Positions 27,609-36,235 of a stretch of 64,000 nucleotides of DNA are shown piece after piece; position 1 is the stretch's first letter, and every line of letters begins with the position of its first letter. The DNA is from Pseudokineococcus lusitanus. Its GTDB lineage: Bacteria; Actinomycetota; Actinomycetes; Actinomycetales; Quadrisphaeraceae. The stretch spans positions 62,001-126,000 of the forward strand of contig NZ_RJKN01000001.1 in the NCBI RefSeq assembly GCF_003751265.1. The letters run 5' to 3'. Under the pieces are notes generated by a model. The model saw only the letters and a program-made list of their open reading frames with translations, was not told the DNA's origin and did no database searches. Made by a program: the position numbers and the translations under genes.

Positions 27609-28370
27609 ATGGGCATCCTGGACGGCAAGCGCCTGCTCATCACCGGTGTCCTCACGGACGCCTCCATCGCCTTCCGCGTCGCGCAGGTGGCCCAGCAGGA
27701 GGGCGCCACCGTCGTGCTCACCTCCTTCGGCCGGCAGATGCGCATCACGCAGGCCATCGCCCGCCGCCTGCCGCAGCCGGCGCCCGTCGTCGAGCTCGAC
27801 GTCAGCAAGCAGGAGGACCTCGACGCCCTCGAGGGCCGCGTCCGCGAGCACGTCGACGGCCTCGACGGCGTCCTGCACTCCATCGGCTTCGCCCCCCAGG
27901 GCGCGTTCGACTTCATGAACGCCTCGTGGGAGGACGTCTCCACGGCGCTGCAGATCTCCTCGTACAGCCTCAAGTCGCTGGCCGTCGCCAGCCGCCCGCT
28001 GCTGTCGGAGCGCTCCAGCGTCGTCGGCCTCACCTTCGACGCGAGCTTCGCCTGGCCCGTCTACGACTGGATGGGCGTCGCCAAGGCGGCCTTCGAGTCG
28101 GTCTCGCGCTACCTCGCCCGCGACCTCGGCCCCGCCGGCACCCGCGTGAACCTCGTCTCCGCGGGGCCGCTGCGCACGATGGCCGCCAAGTCGATCCCCG
28201 GCTTCGCCGCCTTCGAGGACAGCTGGCCCAAGCGCGCCCCGCTCGGCTGGGACCTCACCGACACCGAGCCCGCCGCCCGCGCCTGCGTCGCCCTGCTGTC
28301 GGACTGGTTCCCCGCCACGACGGGCGAGATCGTCCACGTCGACGGCGGCGTCCACGCCATGGGGAGCTGA
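27609..28370 (+). CDS. fabI: Enoyl-ACP reductase FabI (InhA type)
   Basis: Catalyses the last, NADH-dependent step of each fatty acid elongation round and is the target of triclosan and isoniazid-type inhibitors. The 253-residue product has GVLTDASIAFRVA for NADH binding, HSIGFAP, and the catalytic Tyr-x6-Lys in YDWMGVAKAAF. The C-terminal block TGEIVHVDGGVHAMG is conserved. ATG 27609 follows a GAGGAG ribosome binding site. The next gene starts two bases after its stop. Confidence 0.96.
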   Translation: MGILDGKRLLITGVLTDASIAFRVAQVAQQEGATVVLTSFGRQMRITQAIARRLPQPAPVVELDVSKQEDLDALEGRVREHVDGLDGVLHSIGFAPQGAFDFMNASWEDVSTALQISSYSLKSLAVASRPLLSERSSVVGLTFDASFAWPVYDWMGVAKAAFESVSRYLARDLGPAGTRVNLVSAGPLRTMAAKSIPGFAAFEDSWPKRAPLGWDLTDTEPAARACVALLSDWFPATTGEIVHVDGGVHAMGS

Positions 28371-28371
28371 C

Positions 28372-28887
28372 CTGGCCGTCCTCGTCGTCCTGCGTCACGG
28401 CGCCGCCGCCCCCGTGGGGCCGGGCGGCACCGACCACGCCCGCGCCCTCACGGCCGCGGGCGAGGACGAGGCGACCGCCGCGGGCGCGCTGCTGCGCGCC
28501 CGCGGCCTGGTCCCCGACCTCGTCGTCACCTCGGACGCCCTCCGCGCCCTCCGGACGACGGCCCTGCTCGTCGGCGACGACGGCTGGCCCGTCCGCGTCG
28601 AGCCCGACGTGTACGAGGCCAGCCCGCAGCGCCTCGGCGCCGTCCTCGGGCGCCTGCCCGCCGACGTCGCCACCGCCGTCCTCGTCTGCCACGAGCCGGG
28701 CGCCTCGGGCCTGTCCGTCGCCCTGGCCGGCCCGTCCGCCGACCCCGCCGCCGGCGCCCTGCGTGGTCGCCTGATGGCCGGCCTGCGGACGGCGGAGGCC
28801 GCCGTCCTGCGCTGGGACGGCGGCTGGGACGACCTCGTCGCCGCGACCGCCGAGCTCGTCGAGGTGCTGGGGCCGGACGGGGCCTGA
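28372..28887 (+). CDS. SixA-type histidine phosphatase, apparent CTG start
   Basis: A phosphohistidine phosphatase of the SixA/histidine phosphatase group. The catalytic RHG triplet is at residues 8-10, Arg in the SDALRALRTT block and the second catalytic His in VCHEPG. The only standard start codon in the frame (GTG 28414) lies after RHG and would remove the active site. The frame is closed by a stop at 28147-28149 and has no ATG, GTG or TTG between. CTG 28372 has a GGGGAG ribosome binding site 5 nt upstream, one base after the fabI stop, and gives 171 residues. I therefore annotate a CTG start. Confidence 0.85.
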   Translation: MAVLVVLRHGAAAPVGPGGTDHARALTAAGEDEATAAGALLRARGLVPDLVVTSDALRALRTTALLVGDDGWPVRVEPDVYEASPQRLGAVLGRLPADVATAVLVCHEPGASGLSVALAGPSADPAAGALRGRLMAGLRTAEAAVLRWDGGWDDLVAATAELVEVLGPDGA

Positions 28888-28890
28888 GGG

Positions 28891-28924
28891 CCTGCGTCGT
28901 CCGGTCGCCTGCGTCGTCCGGTCG
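28891..28924 (+). repeat. 17-base tandem duplication
   Basis: Two exact adjacent copies of a 17-base unit (28891-28907 and 28908-28924), just past the stop of the phosphatase gene. A simple slippage duplication is the plainest explanation. Confidence 0.85.
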
Positions 28925-29080
28925 CCTCGCCGTGGTCGGGTCCGCGGGCGGCACCGGGGGCGCTCCGGGCACTGCCTCGGCGCGCGGTGGTCAGGTGCCG
29001 TGGGGGTCGGGGCGCCGGCCTGACGTGCCGCTCCGCGCCCCCGCCGCCACCCGCTCGTCCGGTCCCTCACCCGTACCGCC

Positions 29081-29244
29081 GGCACGTCGGCGGCGAACTG
29101 CCGACAAAGTGCGCCGGAGTAGGCACTTCGGCGACGAACTGCCGACAGAGTGCGCCCGAGAGGGCACTTCGGCGACCAACTGCCGACTGATTGCGTCTCA
29201 GAGGGCACGTCGGCGGCAAAGTGCCGACAAGGCGCAGAGGCCCG
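29081..29244 (+). repeat. 41-base tandem array A, four units
   Basis: Units at 29081-29121, 29122-29162, 29163-29203 and 29204-29244. Each begins GGCAC, then TCGGC, an 8-base spacer and GCCGA, so each can form a 5-bp stem with an 8-nt loop; GCAC and GTGC further out add pairing in the first two units. Sequence between units varies, but the stem bases are identical in all four. The family recurs in array B at 43483-43729 in the same orientation. The period is not a multiple of 3, which argues against coding. Confidence 0.9.
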
Positions 29245-29268
29245 GGGGCGCGCCGGCCGCGGGGCCGG

Positions 29269-30162
29269 TCAGGGGACGAGCGGGGCGCCGACGAGGTGGA
29301 CGACCGCCGTGAGGTCGCGGCGGGTGAGGACGACGTCGGCCGCCGCGGCGAGGACCGGCTTCGCGCAGAAGGCGACGCCCGTGCCGGCGGCCCGGACCAT
29401 GTCGAGGTCGTTGGCGCCGTCGCCGACGGCCACCGTCCCGGCGAGGGGGACGTCGTGCCGCGCGGCGAGGGCGCGCAGGAAGCGCTCCTTCGCGGCGGCG
29501 TCGACGACGTCGCCCCGCACCCGGCCGGTGAGGTGGCCGCCCGAGACCTCGAGACGGTTGGCCTCCGCGTGCGGGACGCCGAGCGACGCCGCGAGCGGCT
29601 CGACCACCTCGGCGAAGCCGCCGGAGACGACGCCGACGGGGACGCCGGCCGCGGCCAGCGACCGCGCCATCGTCGCGGCGCCGGGGGAGGGGACCACCTC
29701 GGCGAGGACGTCGTCGAGCACGGTCGCCGGCAGCCCCTCGAGCAGCGCCACGCGACGGTGGAGGCTGCCGGCGAAGTCGACCTCGCCGCGCATCGCGGCC
29801 TCGGTGACCCGGGCCACCTCCCCCTCGACCCCGGCGCGGGCGGCGAGCATCTCGACCACCTCGCCGGTGATGAGCGTCGAGTCGACGTCGAGGACGACGA
29901 GCCGACGGCCCTCGCGCGCGGCGGCCGGCACGACGGCGACGTCGACCTCCTGCCCCGCGGGCAGGGTGGACGCCGCGTCGGCGAGGGCTCGGCGGACGGC
30001 GTCGCGCCCGCCGCGCACCCGCAGCTCCGCGACGCCGTCGCCGTCGTCCCGGACGTCGACGACGGCGGCCCCGGCGGCCACGAGGGCCGCCGGGGCACGT
30101 CCCGCGAGCCCGGCGGCGCCGGGACCGGTGAGGACGACGAGCAGGTCGGGCGCCTGGCTCAG
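29269..30162 (-). CDS. serB: Phosphoserine phosphatase SerB, apparent CTG start
   Basis: Releases serine from phosphoserine, the last step of serine synthesis. HAD-fold motifs are clear: DVDSTLI (nucleophile Asp), SGGFAEV and [10 protein letters not shown]. An N-terminal ACT-like regulatory part starts with [10 protein letters not shown]. The first standard start (GTG 30081) would cut away that part. CTG 30162 overlaps the glgC stop as CTGA, is in frame, and gives 297 residues with the usual family N-terminus. Upstream of it there is no ATG, GTG or TTG in the short open stretch. I annotate the CTG start; it is inferred, not proven. Confidence 0.85.
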   Translation of the reverse strand: MSQAPDLLVVLTGPGAAGLAGRAPAALVAAGAAVVDVRDDGDGVAELRVRGGRDAVRRALADAASTLPAGQEVDVAVVPAAAREGRRLVVLDVDSTLITGEVVEMLAARAGVEGEVARVTEAAMRGEVDFAGSLHRRVALLEGLPATVLDDVLAEVVPSPGAATMARSLAAAGVPVGVVSGGFAEVVEPLAASLGVPHAEANRLEVSGGHLTGRVRGDVVDAAAKERFLRALAARHDVPLAGTVAVGDGANDLDMVRAAGTGVAFCAKPVLAAAADVVLTRRDLTAVVHLVGAPLVP

Positions 30163-31409
30163 CGGTCCACCCGGGCGTTCTTGCCGGCGACCGTGATGCC
30201 CGACGGCGTCACGGTGAAGCCGCGGGCACGGTCGGCCTCGGCGTCCACCCCGACGCTCGCGCCGTCGGGGACGACGACGTTCTTGTCGAGGATCGCGCGG
30301 CGGACGGTGGCGCCGCGGCCCACGTGGACGCCGTCCAGGAGCACCGAGCCGCTCACCGTGCTGCCCGTCTCGGCGCGGACGCCGGGGGACAGCACGGACT
30401 TGCTGACGGTCGCGCCGGAGAGCACGACACCCGGGGCGACGATCGAGTCGACGGCGGAGCCGGGGCTGCCGTCGTCGCCGTGCACGAACTTGGCCGGGGG
30501 CAGCGGCTGCTGCTGGGACAGGATCGGCCAGCGGCCGTTGTAGAGGTTGAAGACGGGCAGCGGCGAGATGAGGTCCATGTGGGCCTCGTAGTAGCTGTCG
30601 AGCGTCCCGACGTCCCGCCAGTACGCGCGGTCGCGGTCGGTCGTCCCCGGCACGTCGTTGCGCTGGAAGTCGTAGACGGCCGCGTCCCCGCGGGACACGA
30701 AGTCGGGGACGATGTCACCGCCCATGTCGTGCTTGGAGTCGGTGGCGGCGTCGCGCGTCACGGCGTCGACGAGGGCCGCGGCGTCGAAGACGTAGTTGCC
30801 CATCGACGCGAGGACCTCGCCGGGCGAGCCGGGGATGGTCGTCGGGTCGGACGGCTTCTCGCGGAAGGCGGTGATCCGGGGCGTGCCCGCCATGTCGACG
30901 TCGGAGCCGACCTCGATGACGCCGAACTGGTCGGCGAGCGAGACGGGCTGGCGGATCGCCGCGACCGAGCAGCCCGCGCCGGAGGCGACGTGCGCGTCGA
31001 CCATCTGCGAGAAGTCCATCCGGTACACGTGGTCGGCGCCGACCACGACGACGATGTCCGGGCGGGCGTCGTCGATGAGGTTGAGCGACTGGTAGATCGC
31101 GTCGGCGCTGCCGAGGTACCAGTTCTTGCCCACGCGCTGCTGCGCGGGGACGGGGGTCACGTAGTTGCCCAGCATCGTCGACATCCGCCACGTCATGGAG
31201 ATGTGCTTGTCGAGGCTGTGGGACTTGTACTGCGTGAGGACGACGACCTGCAGGTAGCCGGCGTTGGCCACGTTGGACAGGGCGAAGTCGATGAGGCGGT
31301 AGCTGCCGCCGAAGGGGACGGCCGGCTTGGCGCGGTCGGCGGTCAGCGGCATGAGGCGCTTGCCCTCGCCGCCGGCGAGCACGATCGCGAGGACCCGGGG
31401 GCTCGACAT
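30159..31409 (-). CDS. glgC: Glucose-1-phosphate adenylyltransferase
   Basis: Makes ADP-glucose from glucose-1-phosphate and ATP, the committed step of glycogen synthesis. The 416-residue product has [11 protein letters not shown] for nucleotide binding, the YQSLNLI region, and the FREKPSDP substrate site, with a C-terminal left-handed beta-helix domain from about residue 290. Start ATG 31409 has TAGGGT 6 nt upstream and is probably leaderless. It is divergent from glgA and coupled to serB at its 3' end. Confidence 0.96.
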   Translation of the reverse strand: MSSPRVLAIVLAGGEGKRLMPLTADRAKPAVPFGGSYRLIDFALSNVANAGYLQVVVLTQYKSHSLDKHISMTWRMSTMLGNYVTPVPAQQRVGKNWYLGSADAIYQSLNLIDDARPDIVVVVGADHVYRMDFSQMVDAHVASGAGCSVAAIRQPVSLADQFGVIEVGSDVDMAGTPRITAFREKPSDPTTIPGSPGEVLASMGNYVFDAAALVDAVTRDAATDSKHDMGGDIVPDFVSRGDAAVYDFQRNDVPGTTDRDRAYWRDVGTLDSYYEAHMDLISPLPVFNLYNGRWPILSQQQPLPPAKFVHGDDGSPGSAVDSIVAPGVVLSGATVSKSVLSPGVRAETGSTVSGSVLLDGVHVGRGATVRRAILDKNVVVPDGASVGVDAEADRARGFTVTPSGITVAGKNARVDR

Positions 31410-31415
31410 GGGCCG

Positions 31416-31538
31416 ACCCTAGGGGTCACCGCCGCTGCGGCAAGGGGTGAGCCGCGGCGAGCCGCCGGGCGGACGGCGGGACGGCCGCCGCGCCGTGCGG
31501 GCGGGCCCGGGTGCGTGCGGTCCCCGGCCCGCTACGGT
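31416..31538. promoter_or_regulatory. Divergent leaderless promoters of glgC and glgA
   Basis: Minus strand TAGGGT (31421 to 31416) is 6 nt from the glgC ATG. Plus strand TACGGT (31533-31538) is 7 nt from the glgA ATG. Only about 110 bases separate the two -10 elements, so a regulator bound between them could act on both genes. No clear palindrome seen. Confidence 0.55.
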
Positions 31539-31545
31539 CCCCGCC

Positions 31546-32769
31546 ATGGCCGACGACGCCCCTGCCAGCGCCCTGCGCGTGGACCTCCTCACCCGTGAGT
31601 ACCCGCCGGAGGTCTACGGGGGCGCGGGCGTCCACGTCGCCGAGCTCGCGCGGGCCCTCCGGCCGCTCGCCGACGTCCGGGTGCAGTGCTTCGGCGCCCC
31701 GCGCGACGAGCCGGGCGTCACGGCCCACCCGGAACCGGCGACGCTCGAGGGCGCCAACGCCGCCCTGCGCACGCTGGGCGTCGACCTGTCGATGGCGGCC
31801 GCGACGGCCGGCACCGACCTCGTCCACAGCCACACCTGGTACGCCAACGTGGCCGGCGTCCTCGCGGCCCGGCTGCACGGCGTGCCGCACGTCGTCACCG
31901 CCCACAGCCTCGAGCCGCTGCGGCCCTGGAAGGCCGAGCAGCTGGGCGGCGGGTACGCCGTCTCCTCGTGGGCCGAGCACCAGGCCATGACGACGGCGGA
32001 CGCCGTCGTGGCCGTCAGCGCCGGCATGCGCGCCGACATCCTCCGCAGCTACCCCGAGGTCGACCCCGCGCGGGTCCACGTCGTGCACAACGGGATCGAC
32101 GCGGCGGACTGGCGACGGGACGACTCCGACGCCGCCCGCGAGCACGTCCGCACCCTCGGCATGGACCCGGACCGGCCGAGCGTCGTCTTCGTCGGCCGCA
32201 TCACCCGCCAGAAGGGCCTGCCGCACCTGCTCCGGGCCGCCGCGGCGCTGCCCCCCGAGGTCCAGCTCGTCCTCTGCGCGGGCGCCCCGGACACGCCGGA
32301 GATCGCCGCCGAGGTGGACGGGCTCACGGCCGAGCTCGCGCAGCAGCGCGACGGCGTCGTGCGGATCGACCGCATGCTGCCGCGGGCCGAGCTCTGCCAG
32401 GTGCTGTCGCTCGCGACCGTCTTCGTGTGCCCGTCGGTCTACGAGCCGCTCGGCATCGTCAACCTCGAGGCGATGGCCTGCGGCACGGCGGTCGTCGGCA
32501 CGGCGACCGGTGGCATCCCCGAGGTCGTCGACGACGGCCGCACCGGCTGGCTCGTGCCGATCGAGCAGGTCGACGACGGCACGGGGGCGCCCGTGGACCC
32601 CGAGCGCTTCGCCGCGGACCTCGCCGCCGTCCTCACCGAGGCGACCTCCGACCCGGCCGAGGCGCGCCGCCGCGGCGAGGCCGGCCGCGAGCGGGCCGTC
32701 GCCGAGTTCAGCTGGGACGCCATCGGCGAGCGGACGCTCGAGGTCTACCGGTCGGTGCTCGGGGGCTGA
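31546..32769 (+). CDS. glgA: Glycogen synthase GlgA/GlgM, GT4 family
   Basis: Actinobacterial GT4 glycosyltransferase that uses ADP-glucose, either to lengthen glycogen or, as shown for mycobacterial GlgM, to make maltose-1-phosphate. The 407-residue product has REYPPEVYGGAGVHV at the N-terminus, HSHTWYAN near residue 88, the phosphate-binding VGRITRQKGLPHLL, and the C-terminal E-x7-E motif in CPSVYEPLGIVNLEAMACG. ATG 31546 lies 7 nt behind TACGGT. Which of the two reactions it performs cannot be read from sequence. Confidence 0.93.
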   Translation: MADDAPASALRVDLLTREYPPEVYGGAGVHVAELARALRPLADVRVQCFGAPRDEPGVTAHPEPATLEGANAALRTLGVDLSMAAATAGTDLVHSHTWYANVAGVLAARLHGVPHVVTAHSLEPLRPWKAEQLGGGYAVSSWAEHQAMTTADAVVAVSAGMRADILRSYPEVDPARVHVVHNGIDAADWRRDDSDAAREHVRTLGMDPDRPSVVFVGRITRQKGLPHLLRAAAALPPEVQLVLCAGAPDTPEIAAEVDGLTAELAQQRDGVVRIDRMLPRAELCQVLSLATVFVCPSVYEPLGIVNLEAMACGTAVVGTATGGIPEVVDDGRTGWLVPIEQVDDGTGAPVDPERFAADLAAVLTEATSDPAEARRRGEAGRERAVAEFSWDAIGERTLEVYRSVLGG

Positions 32770-32776
32770 GCGCCCG

Positions 32777-32798
32777 GGTCCGCCCTCAGGGGCGGACC
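32777..32798. terminator. Bidirectional hairpin behind glgA
   Basis: A perfect 9-bp stem (32777-32785 and 32790-32798) with a TCAG loop lies between glgA and the convergent gene and covers the stop codon of the latter. Confidence 0.65.
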
Positions 32799-33565
32799 GG
32801 CTCCAGCACCGCGTTGACGGCGGCGACGACGGCGTGCCGCGCCACGACCTCGACGTCGCGCAGCGCCCCGGTCCGGGCGCGGGCCTCGTGGCCGGTGACG
32901 ACGGCGCCGTCATCCTCGGTGGCCAGCGCCACGACGCCGCGCAGGCGCACGGCCGTGGCGAGCACCTGCTGCGCGCGGGGCGGGGTCGACGCGGGGACGG
33001 CGTCGCGGGGGAGCGCGCCGCTGCGGACGGCCGCGATCCGGTCGGCCGCGTCCTCGCGCCAGCGGGCGACGTCGAGGCGCTGCAGCTCGGCCAGCGCGCG
33101 GGACAGCGCCGTCTGCAGCTGCCGCTCGGCGTCCCGCAGCGTCGTCGACGGCGGCGCGGCCGGGCGGCGGACCGGGGTCGCGTGCCAGGTGACGAGCGCG
33201 CCGGGCTCGAGGGCCGAGCCGAACTCGGTGACCTCCGGCCACGCGCCCCAGCGCGCGCCGGCGGCGTCCTCGTCGTCGGTCGTCACGGCCTCGCCGACGT
33301 CGAGCGCCTCGACGTTGAAGGCGGCCGGGCCGGGCAGGCCGGAGACGTCGCCCGGGACGGGCAGGACGAGCCGGAGACCGCGGTGCCCGGCGGTGCGCCA
33401 GCCCGCGAGGAGCTCGACGAGGTCCGTGGCGGGCGCGTCGCCGGCCACCTCGTGCGGCTCGTCGTCGCGCTGGACGGCCCGGGCGGCGACGGCCACGGGC
33501 ACCTCGCCGCGCAGGGCCGCCGTCCCCCAGGCGGCGAGGCGGGCGGAGCGGGGCAGGTCGATCAC
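32786..33565 (-). CDS. Conserved actinobacterial protein of unknown function
   Basis: A 259-residue cytosolic protein. The opening IDLPRSARLAAWGTAALRG is typical of a conserved actinobacterial family that has no assigned role. No catalytic motif, membrane helix or signal peptide is visible; the C-terminal half is helical and rich in Arg and Ala. GTG 33565 is supported by TAGGCT 7 nt upstream on the minus strand. It is divergent from the ABC ATPase gene, sharing an 86-base promoter region. Confidence 0.78.
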   Translation of the reverse strand: MIDLPRSARLAAWGTAALRGEVPVAVAARAVQRDDEPHEVAGDAPATDLVELLAGWRTAGHRGLRLVLPVPGDVSGLPGPAAFNVEALDVGEAVTTDDEDAAGARWGAWPEVTEFGSALEPGALVTWHATPVRRPAAPPSTTLRDAERQLQTALSRALAELQRLDVARWREDAADRIAAVRSGALPRDAVPASTPPRAQQVLATAVRLRGVVALATEDDGAVVTGHEARARTGALRDVEVVARHAVVAAVNAVLEPVRP

Positions 33566-33572
33566 GCGGCCG

Positions 33573-33644
33573 AGCCTACGAGCCCGGCCGGCGGCTCCCC
33601 GCGGCTCCCGGCGGCTCGGGCGGAGCGGGCCCGGCCAGTAGGGT
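33573..33644. promoter_or_regulatory. Divergent leaderless promoters
   Basis: Minus strand TAGGCT (33578 to 33573) is 7 nt from GTG 33565; plus strand TAGGGT (33639-33644) is 7 nt from ATG 33652. The spacing pattern is the same as at glgC/glgA. Confidence 0.5.
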
Positions 33645-33651
33645 CGCGGCC

Positions 33652-34518
33652 ATGAGCGAGGCCAGCCGTCCGACGCCCGCACGCCCGGCGGCAGGCCCCC
33701 GCGGCGACGCCCTCCCGACGACGAAGGGCACGCCCGACGAGCCCGTCCTCGACCTCGACGGCGTCACGGTCGTCCGCGACGGCCGGGCCCTGCTCGAGGA
33801 CGTCTCCTGGGCCGTCGGCGCCGACGAGCGATGGGTCGTCCTCGGCCCGAACGGCGCGGGCAAGACGACGCTCCTCCAGATCGCCGGCGCCCGGCTCTTC
33901 CCCACCCGCGGCCGCGCCGAGGTGCTGGGCGAGGAGCTGGGCGCCGTCGACGTCTTCGAGCTCCGCCCGCGCATCGGCCTGTCGAGCGCCGCTCTCGCGG
34001 AGCGGGTCCCGCCCGCCGAGAAGGTCGTCGACGTCGTCCTCACCGCCGCCTACGGCATGGTCGGCCGCTGGCGCGAGGAGTACGAGGGGCCCGACCACGC
34101 CCGCGCGCTGGAGCTCCTCGACGCCCTCGGCGTGGGCGGCCTCGACCGCCGCACCTACGGCACGCTCTCCGAGGGGGAGCGCAAGCGCGTCCAGCTGGCC
34201 CGCGCGCTCATGGCGGACCCCGAGCTGGTCCTCCTCGACGAGCCCGCCGCGGGCATGGACCTCGGCGGCCGCGAGGACCTCGTCCGCCGCCTGTCCGGCC
34301 TCGTCGCCGACCCGGCCGCGCCCGCCGTCGTCCTCGTCACGCACCACGTCGAGGAGGTGCCGCCCGGCATCACCCACGGGCTCCTGCTGCGCGAGGGGCG
34401 GGTCGTGGCCCAGGGCCCGCTCGAGGACGTCCTCACCCCCGCGGCGCTCGGCGCGACCTTCGGCCTGGCCCTGCGCGTCGAGCGGTCCGGCGGCCGCTGG
34501 GCGGCGCGGGCCGCGTGA
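33652..34518 (+). CDS. ABC transporter ATP-binding protein
   Basis: A 288-residue stand-alone ABC ATPase. Walker [13 protein letters not shown], signature LSEGERKRVQLARAL (a ModF/YfbT-like variant with Glu in place of the second Gly), Walker B LVLLDEPAAGMD and H-loop VTHHVEE are present. The closest recognisable type is the molybdate-type/iron-type ATPase without a linked permease. The first 30 residues are Pro/Arg-rich. It is coupled to a TSUP permease gene by a GTGA overlap, but TSUP carriers do not normally use an ATPase, so a functional pair is doubtful. Confidence 0.85.
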   Translation: MSEASRPTPARPAAGPRGDALPTTKGTPDEPVLDLDGVTVVRDGRALLEDVSWAVGADERWVVLGPNGAGKTTLLQIAGARLFPTRGRAEVLGEELGAVDVFELRPRIGLSSAALAERVPPAEKVVDVVLTAAYGMVGRWREEYEGPDHARALELLDALGVGGLDRRTYGTLSEGERKRVQLARALMADPELVLLDEPAAGMDLGGREDLVRRLSGLVADPAAPAVVLVTHHVEEVPPGITHGLLLREGRVVAQGPLEDVLTPAALGATFGLALRVERSGGRWAARAA

Positions 34519-35366
34519 ACGAGGCCCTGCTCGGCGACCTCACCGGCTGGCAGGTCGTCCTCCTCGCGCTGGCCGCGCTGTGGGCGGGCGCCGTCAACGC
34601 CGTGGTCGGCTCGGGGACCCTCATCACCTTCCCCACGCTCGTGGCGATGGGCGTGCCGCCCGTCTCCGCGACGATGTCCAACGCCGTCGGCCTCGTCGCG
34701 GGCGGCGTGTCGGGGACGTGGGGGTACCGCCGCGAGCTGCGCGGCCAGGGCGCCCGTGCCGCCCGGCTCATCCCGATGTCGGTGCTCGGCGCCCTCCTGG
34801 GGTCCTTCCTCCTGCTGCACCTGCCGGCCAGCGCGTTCGAGACGGTCGTGCCGGTCCTCGTGGTCCTGGCCATCGTCCTCGTCCTCCTCCAGCCGCGGCT
34901 CCAGGCGGCCACCCGCCGTCGCCTCGAACGGAAGGTCGCGGCCGGCGCCACCCCGGGCGCGCCCGGGACGTTGGACAGCCCCTCCGCCCCGCCGGCGGGC
35001 GGTCGCGGGGCGCAGGTCCTGCTGCTCGTCCTCACCTTCGTCATCGGCGTCTACGGCGGGTACTTCACGGCGGCGCAGGGCGTCCTGCTCGTCGGCGCCT
35101 TCGGGGCGGTCCTCGTCGAGAGCCTGCAGCGCATCAACGCGATGAAGAACCTGCTGTCCCTCGTCGTCAACGTCGTCGCGGCGGTCTCCTACACGCTCGT
35201 CGGCTTCGACCGCGTCCTGTGGGAGGCGGTGCTCGTCATCGCCGTCGGCTCGCTGCTCGGCGGCCTCCTCGGTGCGGCGGTCGGACGGCGGCTGCCGCCG
35301 GTCGTGCTGCGGGCGACGATCGTCGTCCTCGGCCTCGTGGCCCTCGTGTTCCTGGTGCTGCCGTGA
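34515..35366 (+). CDS. TSUP family (TauE/SafE) transporter
   Basis: A membrane carrier of 283 residues with about eight helices arranged as two repeats: GAVNAVVGSGTLITFPTLVAMG in the first half, and VYGGYFTAAQGVLLVGAFG in the second, the paired TSUP motifs. Family members move sulfite, sulfoacetate or other small organosulfur anions. A charged, Pro-rich loop of about 40 residues separates the halves. GTG 34515 overlaps the ATPase stop and its own stop overlaps the methylase start. Substrate unknown. Confidence 0.88.
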   Translation: MNEALLGDLTGWQVVLLALAALWAGAVNAVVGSGTLITFPTLVAMGVPPVSATMSNAVGLVAGGVSGTWGYRRELRGQGARAARLIPMSVLGALLGSFLLLHLPASAFETVVPVLVVLAIVLVLLQPRLQAATRRRLERKVAAGATPGAPGTLDSPSAPPAGGRGAQVLLLVLTFVIGVYGGYFTAAQGVLLVGAFGAVLVESLQRINAMKNLLSLVVNVVAAVSYTLVGFDRVLWEAVLVIAVGSLLGGLLGAAVGRRLPPVVLRATIVVLGLVALVFLVLP

Positions 35367-36232
35367 GCGCCTCCGGGGCCGACGTCGCCGTGCCCGACGG
35401 CCTCGTCGTCGACCACGTCGAGGACCCGGCCGACCCCCGCCTCGGCGACTACACCGACCTCACCGACGTGGCTCTGCGCCGTCGTCGGGAACCCGCCGAG
35501 GGCCTGTACATGGCGGAGTCGAGCACCGTCCTCGAGCGGGCGCTGCGGGTCGGGCACCGGCCGCGCTCGGTCCTCCTCGCCCCGCGCTGGCTGCCCGAGG
35601 TGCTGCCGCTGCTCGCCGCGCACGACGTCGGCCGCCGTCCCGGCGAGGCGCCCGTCCCCGTCCACGTGGCCGAGGAGCCGGCGCTGCGCGCCATCACGGG
35701 CTTCCACCTCCACCGCGGGGCGCTCGCGGCCATGCAGCGCCCGGTGCTGCCGCCGCTCGCGGAGGTGCTCGAGGGCGCCCGCCGCGTCGCGGTGCTCGAG
35801 GACGTCGTGGACCACACCAACGTCGGCGCCGTCTTCCGCTCCGCGGCGGCCCTCGGCGTCGACGCGGTCCTCGTGACGCCACGCTGCGCCGACCCGCTGT
35901 ACCGGCGCTCCGTGCGGGTGTCCATGGGCACGGTCTTCCAGGTGCCGTGGACGCGGCTGGACCCGTGGCCCGGGGGGCTCGACCTGCTGCGCGACCTCGG
36001 CTTCACGGTGGCGGCCCTCGCGCTGAGCGACGACAGCGTCTCCCTCGACGACCTCGCGGCCGACCCGCCGGAGCGCCTGGCCCTCGTCCTGGGGACCGAG
36101 GGGGACGGGCTGTCGCGCGCGGCCGTCGCGGGCAGCGACGTCGTCGTCCGCATCCCCATGGCCGGCGGGGTGGACTCGCTCAACGTCGCCGCGGCGGGCG
36201 CCGTGGCCTTCTGGGCCCTGCGCGCCCGCTGA
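35363..36232 (+). CDS. SpoU/TrmH-family RNA 2'-O-methyltransferase
   Basis: A SPOUT methyltransferase of 289 residues acting on rRNA or tRNA with S-adenosylmethionine. An N-terminal substrate-binding domain (residues 1-115) is followed by the knotted catalytic domain: motif 1 in DHTNVGAVFRSAAALG, motif 2 in LALVLGTEGDGLS and motif 3 in VRIPMAGGVDSLNVAAA. The target nucleotide is not predictable. The GTG start overlaps the TSUP stop. It ends 3 bases from the convergent ybaK-like gene. Confidence 0.92.
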   Translation: MSASGADVAVPDGLVVDHVEDPADPRLGDYTDLTDVALRRRREPAEGLYMAESSTVLERALRVGHRPRSVLLAPRWLPEVLPLLAAHDVGRRPGEAPVPVHVAEEPALRAITGFHLHRGALAAMQRPVLPPLAEVLEGARRVAVLEDVVDHTNVGAVFRSAAALGVDAVLVTPRCADPLYRRSVRVSMGTVFQVPWTRLDPWPGGLDLLRDLGFTVAALALSDDSVSLDDLAADPPERLALVLGTEGDGLSRAAVAGSDVVVRIPMAGGVDSLNVAAAGAVAFWALRAR

Positions 36233-36235
36233 GGC

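Larger units (their letters stand above)
28888..29268. other. Intergenic region with two kinds of tandem repeat
   Basis: No gene is seen between the convergent sixA-like and serB genes. It holds two copies of a 17-base direct repeat (28891-28924), about 150 bases of GC-rich unique sequence, and four 41-base repeat units (29081-29244). There is no simple long hairpin. Confidence 0.7.

Noticed and set aside
28891-28924. 17-base direct repeat as an attachment site
   Set aside because: Two exact adjacent copies with no integrase, tRNA or inserted segment nearby; most simply a slippage duplication.
29081-29244. CRISPR array
   Set aside because: Units are contiguous and similar over their full 41 bases; there is no constant repeat alternating with unique spacers of 30 or more bases, and no cas gene is in the window.
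33652-35366. ABC ATPase plus TSUP permease as one ATP-driven transporter
   Set aside because: TSUP carriers are secondary transporters and lack the coupling helix of ABC permeases; gene overlap alone is not enough, since nearly all neighbours here overlap.
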